A program made the position numbers and the translations under genes. From positions 1,054,001-1,118,000 of the forward strand of contig JAHBVO010000003.1 in the NCBI GenBank assembly GCA_019637435.1: a DNA stretch of 64,000 nt. Reading direction: 5' to 3'. Numbering within the stretch: position 1 is the stretch's first letter; the number at the start of each line of letters is the position of its first letter. The DNA comes from Candidatus Obscuribacterales bacterium (GTDB lineage Bacteria; Cyanobacteriota; Vampirovibrionia; Obscuribacterales; Obscuribacteraceae). Below the pieces are notes generated by a model. The model was not told the origin of the DNA and searched no databases. It was given only the letters and a program-made list of their open reading frames with translations. Of the stretch, positions 9,037-17,628 are shown piece by piece.

Positions 9037-10134
9037 CTAGACGGCTGCCGGCTGTCCGACTGCTTCAAGAACGCCCGGATGAACGATCTCGCCGTTGTGG
9101 ATGTTGACGCCCTTCATCAAGGCTGAGTCTTCCAGGCAAGCTTTGTAGCCGAGCTTGGCGAGTTTCAGACCATAATTCATGGTGGCGTTGGTGAGTGCGC
9201 GGGTCGAAGTCCACGGTACAGCGCCAGGAATGTTGGCGACGCCGTAGTGCAGGACGCCTTCGTACACATAGGTCGGAGCCGAGTGAGTGGTCGCGTGAAT
9301 GGTTTCGATGCAACCGCCCTGGTCGACGGAGACGTCGACGATGACTGCGCCCGGCTTCATGTTCTTGACCATTTCTTTCGTGACGATTCTCGGAGCTTGT
9401 TTGCCCGGGATGAGAACCGCGCCGATTACGAGGTCCGCGGTCGGGAGGATTTCTTCGAGGTATTTGCCTACGGAATAAACCGTTCTCAATTGACCGTTGA
9501 ACACGTCGTCAAGATAGCGGAGACGATCGAGCGAGAGATCGAAGATGGTGACGCGAGCGCCCAGTCCGAGCGCGATTTTCGCTGCGTTGGTTCCGACCAC
9601 GCCGCCACCGATGATGATGACTTCGCCTGGCTCTACGCCTGGGACGCCGCCCAGCAACACGCCGCGACCGCCCATCGGACGCTCAAGGTAGTTGGCGCCG
9701 ATTTGCGCGCTCAAACGACCGGCGATTTCGGACATCGGCGTGAGCAGCGGGAGAGCGCCATTTGCGGTTTGAACCGTCTCATAAGCGACGCACGTAGCGC
9801 CAGTCTTAGCGAGGTCTACAGCCAGCTTCGGATCTGCAGCCAGGTGCAAATAGGTATAGAGAATCTGACCCTTACGGATCATCGGGATTTCGGAAGCTTG
9901 GGGCTCTTTGACCTTGAAGATCAAATCAGCTTCCTGGAAAACCGCTGCGGCATCAGGAAGAATCTTCGCGCCTGCAGCTTTGTATTCATCATCACTGATA
10001 CCGCTTCCGACACCAGCGTTTTTCTCGACGTATACGGAATGACCTTCCGCGAGGAGGGCACTGACGCCAGCGAGCGTCAGAGCAACACGATATTCGTGAT
10101 CCTTAATTTCTTTGGGTACTCCAACCTTGGCCAA
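9037..10134 (-). CDS. ald: Alanine dehydrogenase
   Basis: Catalyses NAD-dependent reversible oxidative deamination of L-alanine to pyruvate and ammonia. The N-terminus GVPKEIKDHEYRVAL, the pyruvate-binding K in FKVKEP, the catalytic His in YLHLA, the Rossmann glycine motif GGGVVGTNAAK and the catalytic Asp in VSVDQGG are all present. Length (365 residues) is normal. The frame is open to an ATG at 10149, but that ATG overlaps a strong GGAGGG (10147-10142). The TTG at 10134 lies seven bases after it and gives the canonical AKVGVPKEIK start, so TTG is preferred. It is divergent from the thiolase gene, with about 140 bp shared as promoter region, and is followed by a strong hairpin. Confidence 0.96.
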   Translation of the reverse strand: MAKVGVPKEIKDHEYRVALTLAGVSALLAEGHSVYVEKNAGVGSGISDDEYKAAGAKILPDAAAVFQEADLIFKVKEPQASEIPMIRKGQILYTYLHLAADPKLAVDLAKTGATCVAYETVQTANGALPLLTPMSEIAGRLSAQIGANYLERPMGGRGVLLGGVPGVEPGEVIIIGGGVVGTNAAKIALGLGARVTIFDLSLDRLRYLDDVFNGQLRTVYSVGKYLEEILPTADLVIGAVLIPGKQAPRIVTKEMVKNMKPGAVIVDVSVDQGGCIETIHATTHSAPTYVYEGVLHYGVANIPGAVPWTSTRALTNATMNYGLKLAKLGYKACLEDSALMKGVNIHNGEIVHPGVLEAVGQPAAV

Positions 10135-10276
10135 GAGACAGCCCTCCATTGCAAAAAACTTTAACCATATTTCGACCTAAGATCTTATCCTGGCAGGATG
10201 CCAACTCCATATACTTTGATACTGTTTTTAGTATTGATGCCTTCTTTAGAAGGATCTCACAAGGAATCAGTTCGAT

Positions 10277-11455
10277 ATGTCACAGTCTTTAGTAATCGTA
10301 AATGGTGCAAGAACGGCTTTTGGAGCGTATGGTGGCGGTTTAGCCACTCAAACCGCAACCGATCTCGCGGTCATAGCGACAAAGGGCGCACTCGCCAAAG
10401 CCAAGGTTGATGCCAACGATGTTGACTACGTCGTCATGGGCAATGTCCTCCAAACCAGCAAGGACGCCATCTACCTTGCTCGTCACGTCGCTCTACGCAG
10501 CGGATGCAAGGAGTCAACGCCCGGTTTGATTCTCAACCTGCTTTGCGGGTCGGGTGTGATGGCGGTCGCCAATGCCGAGATGCTCATCAACTCCAATCAG
10601 GCGAAAGTAGTGGTCGCAGGCGGTACAGACTCTCTCTCGATGACGCCTTACATAACCTGGGGCGTCCGCTGGGGCTCGCGCATGGGACATGCTGAACTCT
10701 GGGACGGTCTCGACATCCGCGACACCTATCCGAACGCTTCCATGGGCGAAACCGCCGAGAATCTTCAAGCTGATTACAAAATCTCCAGAGAAGAACAAGA
10801 CGAATTCGCGCTGCTCAGCCAACATAGATTCCGCGATGCGCTTGCAAAGGGTGTTTTCAAAGAGGAGATCGTGCCGGTCTTTCTCAAAGACCGCAAGGGC
10901 AAAGAGGTTTCAATCGAACTGGACGAGCATCCGAGACCTGAAACTGTTATTGAAGGATTGCAAAAACTCAAACCTGCATTTAAGAAGGATGGAACAGTCA
11001 CCGCCGGCAATGCTTGCGGTATCGTAGATGGTGCCTCCGCGCTGGTCGTGATGGCTGAGGATGAAGCGAAGAAGCGCGGATTGTCTCCTCTAACTCGGGT
11101 GGTTTCGTGGGCTGTGACCGGTGTTCCACCTCGCATCATGGGTATTGGACCGGTGCCGGCTATTCCGATGGCGCTTGAGAAAGCAGGGTTGAAACTCGAA
11201 GATATCGACCTGATTGAAATCAACGAAGCATTCGCTGCTCAATATCTGGCGTGCGAGAAGGAGTTGAAACTCGATCGTAGTAAGGTGAACGTGAACGGCG
11301 GAGCAATCGCCGTTGGTCACCCATTCGGCGCGACCGGTGCGCGCTTGCTTCTGACGCTGTCTAACGAACTTCAACGCCGAAAAGCTCGCTACGGTATGGT
11401 CAGCCTCTGCATCGGCGGCGGTATGGGCATTGCGATGATCATCGAGCGCGTTTAG
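10277..11455 (+). CDS. Acetyl-CoA C-acetyltransferase (thiolase)
   Basis: A 392-residue thiolase that condenses two acetyl-CoA to acetoacetyl-CoA or performs the last step of beta-oxidation. The nucleophile Cys90 (LNLLCGSG), NEAFAAQ, the active-site GGAIAVGHPFGATGAR with His348, and the acid/base Cys378 in CIGGGMG are all in place, and their spacing matches biosynthetic thiolases. AAGGA precedes the ATG by about 11 bases. No other fatty-acid or PHB gene is adjacent, so the direction of flux cannot be read from context. The divergent gap upstream holds a small palindrome (ATACT..AGTAT, near 10220-10235) of unknown meaning. Confidence 0.96.
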   Translation: MSQSLVIVNGARTAFGAYGGGLATQTATDLAVIATKGALAKAKVDANDVDYVVMGNVLQTSKDAIYLARHVALRSGCKESTPGLILNLLCGSGVMAVANAEMLINSNQAKVVVAGGTDSLSMTPYITWGVRWGSRMGHAELWDGLDIRDTYPNASMGETAENLQADYKISREEQDEFALLSQHRFRDALAKGVFKEEIVPVFLKDRKGKEVSIELDEHPRPETVIEGLQKLKPAFKKDGTVTAGNACGIVDGASALVVMAEDEAKKRGLSPLTRVVSWAVTGVPPRIMGIGPVPAIPMALEKAGLKLEDIDLIEINEAFAAQYLACEKELKLDRSKVNVNGGAIAVGHPFGATGARLLLTLSNELQRRKARYGMVSLCIGGGMGIAMIIERV

Positions 11456-11494
11456 CACCGTGGATGGTGCCGCTGTTCTTGGTCCCTGAAAAAC

Positions 11495-13522
11495 TCATCG
11501 TCCTTGCAGGTTCCGAAGATCTTTCCATGGGTCTGCCGTCCGGGTTGTTTTGGGTTGCTGAGGTTTTGCTGGTGTCGTAACTTTCGACGGTCGCGTGACT
11601 TTCGCAGTGGGAGCGGAAGCCGGCTGACGCTTCGGTTTACTAACGTGCTTTGGCGGCGCCGGACGTCTTATGCTAACTTGATCTTCCTCTTCCTTCGATG
11701 AGTCGTTAGTACTATTCTCCGGAGTGGCGACTGTGCTTGTTGAACTGCGTGAGCTGTCTGTGGAATCTTCTTCTTCTTCGGTGGTACTATTGGTGGTGCT
11801 CCTCGTTATTCTGTGTTGAGGACCATCTGTCGATTTCGACATCGTCGCGTAGACGATAGCGATGCCCGCGCAGATAATCACCGCTACGACCAGATACGGC
11901 AACCAGGCTTTTAAAGCTACATCTCCAGACTCACGCGACAGTTCGACATCAACCGGATGAGCTGCCAGGCTAGATTTGCCACGGTCAACAGAGGCACCAT
12001 CCCTTCCGATAACAGCTTGTTGATTGAAGCCTACATCAACAGGTTCCATCGAGGCTGCGGAAAAAGGCATTGTATGTGGTGTCTTAGTAACTGAGGTTGG
12101 TTTGTCCGATTTGTAGTCCGATGTCTGCGAAATCGACTGGGAAGCAGAAGTCCCTGACTCAAATCCGTCCCCGCTGCCGGTGGGGCGGGCCCACTTGCTT
12201 CTCGGTTGTGGCGGCTGCATGTTACCGGTTTGCGACTTCGCCTCTAGGGAGTCTGCGGCTGGCTCGTCGCCGGTCTGAGACTTTGCCGCTATGGCGTTTG
12301 TGGCAGTCTCGTCGCCGGTCTGAAACTTCGCCTCTACGGAGTCTGCGGACTGCATGCTGCTGGTTTGCGACTCTAGAGACTCTGCGGCTGGCTCGTCGAC
12401 GAAGTCATCCGCGCCGGTTTGCAACATACCGGCAAACCAGGCCATTTGCTGACTTTTCTCTGAGCGAGCTGAACCCTCACCGGATGCCGCAGGTAGAGAA
12501 TTTCCCGACCCCAGAAATCCTGCGGCTGAACCCTGTGCCCCTCCGACTATCGAGCCTCCTGATGTAGAGCCGCTCGATCTTGAGTGCGATGACGGGTGTA
12601 GGTAAAGCTCTCCGGAATTACGATCGCTGTTTGCGCAGGCTGACATCAACGCGTCGCGCAGTTCTAGCGCGGAATTGAAACGGCTGACGGGGTTTTTCTC
12701 CATTGCCTGAAAGATCACGGACTCTACCGCGTAAGGCACAACAGCAGCGGGATTCACCTCGGCAAAGCTAGCCGGCACAGTGTTGACGTGTCTCTGTATC
12801 AGTTCAAAAATTGTGGTGGCATACCAGAATGGATCTTTGCCAGTCAGCATTTCGTACATCACACACCCGAGCGCATAGATGTCGGAACGTTCATCTCCCG
12901 ACTCGCCCATACACTGCTCAGGACTCATGTATGGCGGGCTTCCCCAGAGTTCTCCCGACTGTGTCAGCTTGCGGTTATCTTCACTGAGTTTTGCTAAACC
13001 GAAGTCGACGACTTTGACAAAATCCATTTCGTCATCCATCAGAACGATGTTGCCGGGCTTGAGATCTCTGTGGATGATGCCGCGTTTATGGGCATGGTCC
13101 ATCGCGCTGCATACTTGCATCGAGATGCGCGCGAAACGATCGACCGGCAGCGGACCGTCGGCTTCGATCAAAGTTTCCAAACTGCGACCGCGCAGATAGT
13201 CCATCACCACATATGGTTGTCCGTCTTCCCCGATAATGCAATCATATACGGTGACAACATTGGGATGGCTCAATGCGCAAAGACTGCTGATCTCGCGCTC
13301 GAACCGTTCTCTATAAACGGGCTTGGCGTCTAGCTGTACGCGAATCGTTTTAATTGCTACGTGTCTGTTTACGGCAAGCTGTTTCGCTTTGTAGACGACG
13401 CTCATTCCGCCTGAACCAAGAACTTCTTCGATGTAAAAACGGTCACCAAGATTGGTGCCGACAAGTGGGTCGCGCGATTTGACCGCGTCCGTTTTTACTT
13501 TCTCGTCATTCTCCGGGCTCAT
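11495..13522 (-). CDS. Membrane Ser/Thr protein kinase
   Basis: A 675-residue Hanks-type kinase. From the chosen start the kinase domain covers residues ~28-290: G-loop LGSGGMSVVYKAK, Lys in VAIK, catalytic IIHRDLKPGN, DFGLAK, SPEQ and SDIYALG. A ~250-residue Ser/Ala/Gly-rich linker follows with repeated SLEAKSQTGD-like units. One transmembrane helix (YLVVAVIICAGIAIVY) comes next, then a Thr/Ser and Lys/Pro-rich tail outside the cytoplasm. No PASTA or TPR sensor domain is seen. The frame is open to 13609, but the ATG at 13522 has GGAGG six bases upstream and overlaps the upstream stop as ATGA, so it is the start. Coupling to the secreted protein at 13519-14556 suggests that protein is its partner or substrate. 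Confidence 0.93.
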   Translation of the reverse strand: MSPENDEKVKTDAVKSRDPLVGTNLGDRFYIEEVLGSGGMSVVYKAKQLAVNRHVAIKTIRVQLDAKPVYRERFEREISSLCALSHPNVVTVYDCIIGEDGQPYVVMDYLRGRSLETLIEADGPLPVDRFARISMQVCSAMDHAHKRGIIHRDLKPGNIVLMDDEMDFVKVVDFGLAKLSEDNRKLTQSGELWGSPPYMSPEQCMGESGDERSDIYALGCVMYEMLTGKDPFWYATTIFELIQRHVNTVPASFAEVNPAAVVPYAVESVIFQAMEKNPVSRFNSALELRDALMSACANSDRNSGELYLHPSSHSRSSGSTSGGSIVGGAQGSAAGFLGSGNSLPAASGEGSARSEKSQQMAWFAGMLQTGADDFVDEPAAESLESQTSSMQSADSVEAKFQTGDETATNAIAAKSQTGDEPAADSLEAKSQTGNMQPPQPRSKWARPTGSGDGFESGTSASQSISQTSDYKSDKPTSVTKTPHTMPFSAASMEPVDVGFNQQAVIGRDGASVDRGKSSLAAHPVDVELSRESGDVALKAWLPYLVVAVIICAGIAIVYATMSKSTDGPQHRITRSTTNSTTEEEEDSTDSSRSSTSTVATPENSTNDSSKEEEDQVSIRRPAPPKHVSKPKRQPASAPTAKVTRPSKVTTPAKPQQPKTTRTADPWKDLRNLQGR

Positions 13523-14556
13523 GGAGGTCCTCCGCCACCGCCCGGTGCCATTATGTCGACGCCGGTCAATTTCATGCTCAGCGAATGAAACTGCGCGATC
13601 ATCGCGCAAGCCTGACCGCGTTTGTTTGCTGCGATAAGCGCGTCAATTTGTTGTTTGAGTTGTCGCAACTGCTGAGCATCGTTGCCTGAGACCCGATTGA
13701 TCACCAAGGGCGCACCGGCTGAGTAGCTCTGCAGGATATGGTCAACGTTTGGTGGCACTGCGAAATCATTACCGGTTCCGGGGCCCGGTAAGTTCATCGG
13801 CGCGTTCGCGGTATTTGTCTGACGTCCACCGTTCGGTCCACCAATTGGTCCGCCGGCTTGAACCCCCGCTGAGTTGCCGCCTGATTTCAAAATCAATCTG
13901 TGTCCACTTGCCGCTTGCTTTGCTTGTTTGACTTGCTCTTCTTGCTCCGTCAGTTTGGTTTCCAGGTAACTTATCTTCTGCGTTAAGTCGGAAGAACTGC
14001 CAGCTTTGCTGAGAGTCTCAATCTGAGCAAACAGTGTTTCGAACGGCTTGACTCCTGTTCCTCTTTGTCTCAGTTTATCGATCCTTTTCCAGATCAGCAG
14101 CCTTCTTTCCATCTCTGCGCCTGGTACCACATTCGGTGCCGCCTCTTCTTGCACGGGAATCAGAGTCAGCGAACCGAGAAGTTCACTCGGCGATTTCTTG
14201 CCGGCACCAAAATCATCGATAACACTCTTGGAGACAGAAACAAACCGTGCTGTGCGCCCGGATTGAGAATAAAGCACTTTGACAGACGATACCTGCTCCG
14301 GTGCCGCCTCTATCAAAGTCTTCGCGTAGAAAACCGCGTCTATTTTCAAGTCGTTATCCGTGGCATCAGGTTTTCCCTGTGCCAGGACAGTTACTACAGG
14401 TCCGGTCCCGACCGCTTTAGGCTCGGTTGTTTTCTTGCCGACATTGGCACTCACGAGCACGCCGGTGAGCTGACCGGCAGTTAGCGCTGCCCATGAGCTT
14501 TTCGCATCCATGAGAAGCAGCGTAATTATTATGACGGCAAAATATAACCGTTTCAT
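13519..14556 (-). CDS. Secreted coiled-coil protein coupled to the kinase
   Basis: A 345-residue protein, not recognised. The preferred ATG at 14556 begins MKRLYFAVIIITLLL, a clear signal peptide ending near SSWA-A; the frame is open to 14607. A folded region follows (~25-150), then a coiled coil (KISYLETKLTEQEEQVKQAK), a Gly/Pro/Asn-rich linker, and a second helical part with QLRQLKQQIDALIAANKRG. It ends in a run of Gly and Pro. The stop overlaps the kinase ATG by four bases (ATGA), so the two products are made together. An extracytoplasmic sensor or adaptor for the kinase is an inference from this coupling. Confidence 0.75.
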   Translation of the reverse strand: MKRLYFAVIIITLLLMDAKSSWAALTAGQLTGVLVSANVGKKTTEPKAVGTGPVVTVLAQGKPDATDNDLKIDAVFYAKTLIEAAPEQVSSVKVLYSQSGRTARFVSVSKSVIDDFGAGKKSPSELLGSLTLIPVQEEAAPNVVPGAEMERRLLIWKRIDKLRQRGTGVKPFETLFAQIETLSKAGSSSDLTQKISYLETKLTEQEEQVKQAKQAASGHRLILKSGGNSAGVQAGGPIGGPNGGRQTNTANAPMNLPGPGTGNDFAVPPNVDHILQSYSAGAPLVINRVSGNDAQQLRQLKQQIDALIAANKRGQACAMIAQFHSLSMKLTGVDIMAPGGGGGPP

Positions 14557-14639
14557 CAATCTTGGATCTCCGGATATGGCCTTTTTATGCCAATATACGG
14601 AGTCCATTAAACGCTGAACTCTGGCGCATTTTTGCGACG

Positions 14640-14770
14640 GGCTGACTGTTTTGCCGGTTTACTTGACTACGCCTGACTGCTTTGCCCGTTTACCTGACAA
14701 TGCCTGACTGCTTTGCCCGTTTACTTGACAATGTCTGACAGTTTGCGTGTTTACTTGACGATGCCTGACT
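14640..14770. repeat. 31-bp tandem repeat (about 4 units)
   Basis: Units marked by CTGACTG/CTGACA start at 14642, 14673, 14704 and 14735, and a partial one at 14765. The core is CCTGACTGCTTTGCCCGTTT. The array overlaps the last codons and stop of the small gene at 14751, so that gene's TAA is supplied by a repeat unit. Confidence 0.85.
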
Positions 14771-14993
14771 TCACGTAATTAGCCAGAATTTGTTCGATCT
14801 CGCGCCAAATTGGCTCCGAATCACGCTCCTGGTTGTGCTTGTCATACAACTCAGCAAGTTCCAACAGAGCAATTCCGGTATCCAAACTGTTTGGTCCATT
14901 TTTCTCAATCGCTTTATTCACTTGTCTCTTGTACAAGTCCTCTTTCGAGTTGATCTGCTTTGATTGAGGTGTTTTGGAAAGTGTCTGAACCAT
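14751..14993 (-). CDS. Small TPR-like protein
   Basis: An 80-residue protein with one clear kinesin-light-chain-type TPR: GPNSLDTGIALLELAELYDK followed by an acidic helix. GAGGG lies about eight bases upstream of the ATG, which supports translation. There is no signal peptide. It ends SGIVK, and the last codons and TAA fall in the 31-bp repeat, so the C-terminus may have been set by repeat expansion. A single TPR rarely folds alone, so it may be an interaction peptide or a remnant of a longer TPR protein. It is monocistronic as far as can be seen. Confidence 0.65.
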   Translation of the reverse strand: MVQTLSKTPQSKQINSKEDLYKRQVNKAIEKNGPNSLDTGIALLELAELYDKHNQERDSEPIWREIEQILANYVKSGIVK

Positions 14994-15273
14994 CTGCGGT
15001 GCCCTCTGTGGTGACAGGATGTTTGTATCACGCCTGTTGACTACCGGCGGATTTGACCTGTCTAATTTGCCTGGAAAGCCCTGCAGCGCTGGGGAAAATG
15101 GCTCTTTACATTGTGTCGCTTCTTGCTCTCAACTCACACGATTTAGTAATGAAAGACGGGATTCTTTCAACAGGCTGACAACTTTGCTCAAAAGCAAAAA
15201 AATACGCATGCATCAGGGATGAAGACTGCACGCGTATTTCTTATTACAGTTGTGAGTGAGCTGTGATCTTGGA

Positions 15274-15675
15274 CTAACCTTTGTTATTCCACGTTACCAC
15301 GCCGTTTCCCTTCTTGACTGGTTGTGGATCTTCATAACCATCCACTGCTTGAACGCCCAGTTCTTCAAATGCGTCCTTTTTCTCTTCTTGCACAGCGACT
15401 GTGGTGGCTTTTCTGTGATAACCACGCGATCTGGCGTATGCGAGTTCGGGAAGAATCGATGGAGCATAAGGTGGTGGTGGTGGGACCAGATAGCTCTTAC
15501 CGCGACCACGATGAGCAATTACGCGTTTTGACGAATGCTTGGTGGTTGTTTTAGCCGCAACTCTCTGAGTGGCTTTGGCTTGTGACTGTTTCGTCTCGGT
15601 CGCTGATGCATCTTGCGCAGCTGTCGAGAATGAGACCAGCGCAATGACCAGTCCGGCTGATAGTCGCCCTAACAT
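15274..15675 (-). CDS. Small secreted Pro/Lys-rich protein
   Basis: A 133-residue protein, not recognised. A strong GGAGGGG sits four to five bases before the ATG. Residues 1-20 (MLGRLSAGLVIALVSFSTAA) are a signal peptide. A basic Ala/Thr/Lys/Ser linker comes next, then a YLVPPPPPYAPSILPELAYA stretch, and a C-terminus with VTWNNKG. The polyproline and basic segments suggest an extracytoplasmic, possibly cell-wall-associated protein. The preceding gap 14994-15273 holds nothing I can support. Confidence 0.65.
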   Translation of the reverse strand: MLGRLSAGLVIALVSFSTAAQDASATETKQSQAKATQRVAAKTTTKHSSKRVIAHRGRGKSYLVPPPPPYAPSILPELAYARSRGYHRKATTVAVQEEKKDAFEELGVQAVDGYEDPQPVKKGNGVVTWNNKG

Positions 15676-15916
15676 GGAACCCCTCCACTTGGTGGCGATA
15701 GAGCCTGAACTCGCGCCACGGTATTTCCTGTGCCAAAGCTACGGCACTACTCTTATTGTACCGCCGGTTGAAATATTTAAACTTAAACCCGGCATCGCTT
15801 CGATACATATGTGCTTAAGTTCAAAACATAACTGCTCCGTCGGGGCATGAAACGGAGCAGTCATATTTTGGGCACTGACATTTGTGAGCGCGCGTGAGCC
15901 TAATGTTGGCGGCGGT

Positions 15917-16136
15917 TTATAGCTTATCGGTTTCTAGTAAGGGTGGGAGCGCGGATCGGCCAGACGCAGCGGAAAACCCACCTGTAATGGCGTGAAAATA
16001 TTTGTCAAGAAGGTCATAGGAAGACCGATAAATACCGGCCTTTGAAAGTTTGATGTTGGGAAGTTGAGCTTGACTTCCGGGTGAGCCACTTTCGTGCTCG
16101 ATGATTTGAGGTTGCCTATCTGGGTGGTCGCCCGGA
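15917..16136 (-). pseudogene. Likely out-of-frame C-terminal part of the gene at 16137
   Basis: Downstream of the stop at 16137 another frame stays open to 15917 and reads like protein: IIEHESGSPGSQ, then KAGIYRSSYDLLDKYFHAIT. A 21/22-bp tandem repeat at ~16120-16160 straddles the stop, and its two copies differ by one base (GGTCCGCCGGGAC against GGTCGCCCGGAC). Removing one base from the longer copy joins the upstream frame to this one and gives a regular GDHPGSP/GDHPDRQ repeat. This supports a one-base frameshift, either real or a sequencing error. A third frame here is also open (to 15934), so the assignment is tentative. Confidence 0.4.
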
Positions 16137-16574
16137 CTACCTGGGTGGTCCGCCGGGACCGCTCGTCCCGCCAGGATGTTTGTCGAACCATTTTGCTTTG
16201 GGCTGACGGCGTTGTTGTTCGATGGAGTCCAGGTTTTTGCCGTCGACAACCGGGTCCCAAGTGGCTACTGCGCCTCCCCACCAGGCTTTCAGGTCAACTG
16301 ATGTGGTGGCGTTTTGTTTTCGATCTTTTCGGACAATGACTGTATCTGGTTCTTGAACCTCCCCCTGCACTTCATTGCAGAGTTGCTTGAATTGTTTTTC
16401 TACCTGAATTCCTACATCTGCCTGGTAGGTCATCGGACTCATCGGATCTTCGCCGAATCTTTCGGCTAGCTCATCGAGACCTTTGACCCATGGGCTTTCG
16501 AGTTTTTTCTTGGGTGAGAAGAGATTGAAGAGAAACTTGAGAGGAGGTAACTCCTTCCAATTGAACGTGGACAT
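16137..16574 (-). CDS. Hypothetical protein, probably truncated by frameshift
   Basis: A 145-residue product from the ATG at 16574 (GGGAG about 11 bases upstream); the frame is open to 16631, but that extension looks untranslated. Not recognised. The start MSTFNWKELPPLKFLFNLF is amphipathic rather than a signal peptide. A helical charged middle (VEKQFKQLCNEVQGEVQEP) and KAWWGGAVATWDP follow. It ends in GGTSGPGGPPR inside a short DNA repeat, where a one-base difference between copies probably caused premature termination. The original protein may have run on to 15917, giving about 218 residues. Confidence 0.55.
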   Translation of the reverse strand: MSTFNWKELPPLKFLFNLFSPKKKLESPWVKGLDELAERFGEDPMSPMTYQADVGIQVEKQFKQLCNEVQGEVQEPDTVIVRKDRKQNATTSVDLKAWWGGAVATWDPVVDGKNLDSIEQQRRQPKAKWFDKHPGGTSGPGGPPR

Positions 16575-16752
16575 AGTTGGATTTGCTCCCACTGCTATTG
16601 AATGGCCATGCTGGAATAATTCCCATGACAACTCGCGGGTAACGGTTGAGCCTCCACTAAAATTTCAAGATGAACAAACCTTCATAATTACTGGCGGTTT
16701 CTCCACGAGGCATAAGTCGCACCATACCGATGACGGTATCGCGCCAAATTAA

Positions 16753-16782
16753 CAAAGCACCCGGCTTTCGCCGAGTGCTTTG
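16753..16782 (-). terminator. Terminator of thymidine kinase
   Basis: An 8-bp CAAAGCAC/GTGCTTTG stem is extended inward by CGGC/GCCG around GAAA. It lies 22 bases after the tdk stop and is followed on the minus strand by TTAATTT. Confidence 0.8.
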
Positions 16783-16804
16783 CGTGCGTTGAAAGACCAG
16801 TCGA

Positions 16805-17431
16805 TTAGCTCGCTACGGTTGCCGATGTAACCAGCGCGAGTTGGGGAACGTGTGTCTCGATTGGAAGTTCGAGACGGAGCTGGTATTCGCCCGGCGGTTC
16901 GAAGCAGTGAATGCAACGTGCTTCGTACTGAGCGTCGCCAACAAGAATTTGTTCGTCGGAATGAACCATGCGTTGAGTGCGGCATGCGAAATCGGAACCG
17001 CACTTGCGGCAAACTGCGAGCAGTTTATCCACGCGATCGGCCATTGCCATCAGCTGCGGTACTACACCAAAAGCTTGACCGCGATAGTCGAGGTCGAGAC
17101 CGGAGACTATCAGTTTCTTCTTTTGTCTCAAAAGCATCTGTACGACACTGATGAGGTCATCGCTGAAGAATTGCGCTTCATCAATTCCAATTACAACTGC
17201 ATGCGAGGAATATTTCAAAATTTCCTTCGGTTCTGCCACGACAATGGCTTGGGAAGCCAATCCGTTGCGTGACTCAACTTGATTTGGTTTCGAGCGCGTA
17301 TCGGTTTTGGGGCGCACGATGATTGTTGGCAAATAAGCGAGGCGAGCTCTCTCAATTCTTCGAATGAGTTCGCTGGATTTTCCGGCGCTCATGCATCCGA
17401 CTATGACTTCGAATCTATATCCGCTCAGCAT
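16805..17431 (-). CDS. tdk: Thymidine kinase (type II, zinc-binding)
   Basis: Phosphorylates thymidine to dTMP with ATP in the salvage pathway. A 208-residue protein matching the family: P-loop VGCMSAGKSSEL (residues ~11-22), GIDEAQFF with the catalytic Glu, SGLDLDYRGQAFG, and the structural zinc site of two pairs, CRKCG and CIHC. The thymidine-binding lasso VGDAQYEARC is also present. The usual Phe/Tyr after Met in the P-loop (GxMFSGKT) is replaced by Ser-Ala, a minor variation. The gene stands alone and is closed by a good hairpin terminator. The ATG at 17431 has a GGAG, but 12 bases away. Confidence 0.96.
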   Translation of the reverse strand: MLSGYRFEVIVGCMSAGKSSELIRRIERARLAYLPTIIVRPKTDTRSKPNQVESRNGLASQAIVVAEPKEILKYSSHAVVIGIDEAQFFSDDLISVVQMLLRQKKKLIVSGLDLDYRGQAFGVVPQLMAMADRVDKLLAVCRKCGSDFACRTQRMVHSDEQILVGDAQYEARCIHCFEPPGEYQLRLELPIETHVPQLALVTSATVAS

Positions 17432-17599
17432 TCAGTAATCTGTCTCCGGTATATTGGCGGGATGCCTTTTGGCGCTTGGCTAGGTCTGAAAACCAGTGAT
17501 AGTAATCGTTTCGGTCCCAAACGCGAAACCTATGTTAACCAAATTCACGCGCCGGAGGGTTCGACAATATTAATCTGATCTGTCGATCAGACTGTCACA

Positions 17600-17628
17600 A
17601 ACCCTGATCTGGTGCCCTACTCAGGGTT
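17600..17628 (-). terminator. Hairpin overlapping the stop of the lyase gene
   Basis: AACCCTGA/TCAGGGTT, an 8-bp perfect stem with a 13-base loop, contains the TAG at 17619-17617 in the loop. It is followed on the minus strand by TTTGTG. A compact terminator is plausible, though the T-run is short. Confidence 0.45.

Noticed and set aside
9247..10164. Long open frame on the plus strand opposite ald (305 codons)
   Set aside because: It mirrors a certain alanine dehydrogenase gene; no ribosome site and no family pattern. A codon-bias shadow.
15934..16281. Alternative minus-strand frame ending in a protein-like 40-residue stretch
   Set aside because: It competes with the frame to 15917, which continues the upstream gene more simply by a one-base repair and preserves the repeat pattern; kept only as an uncertainty.
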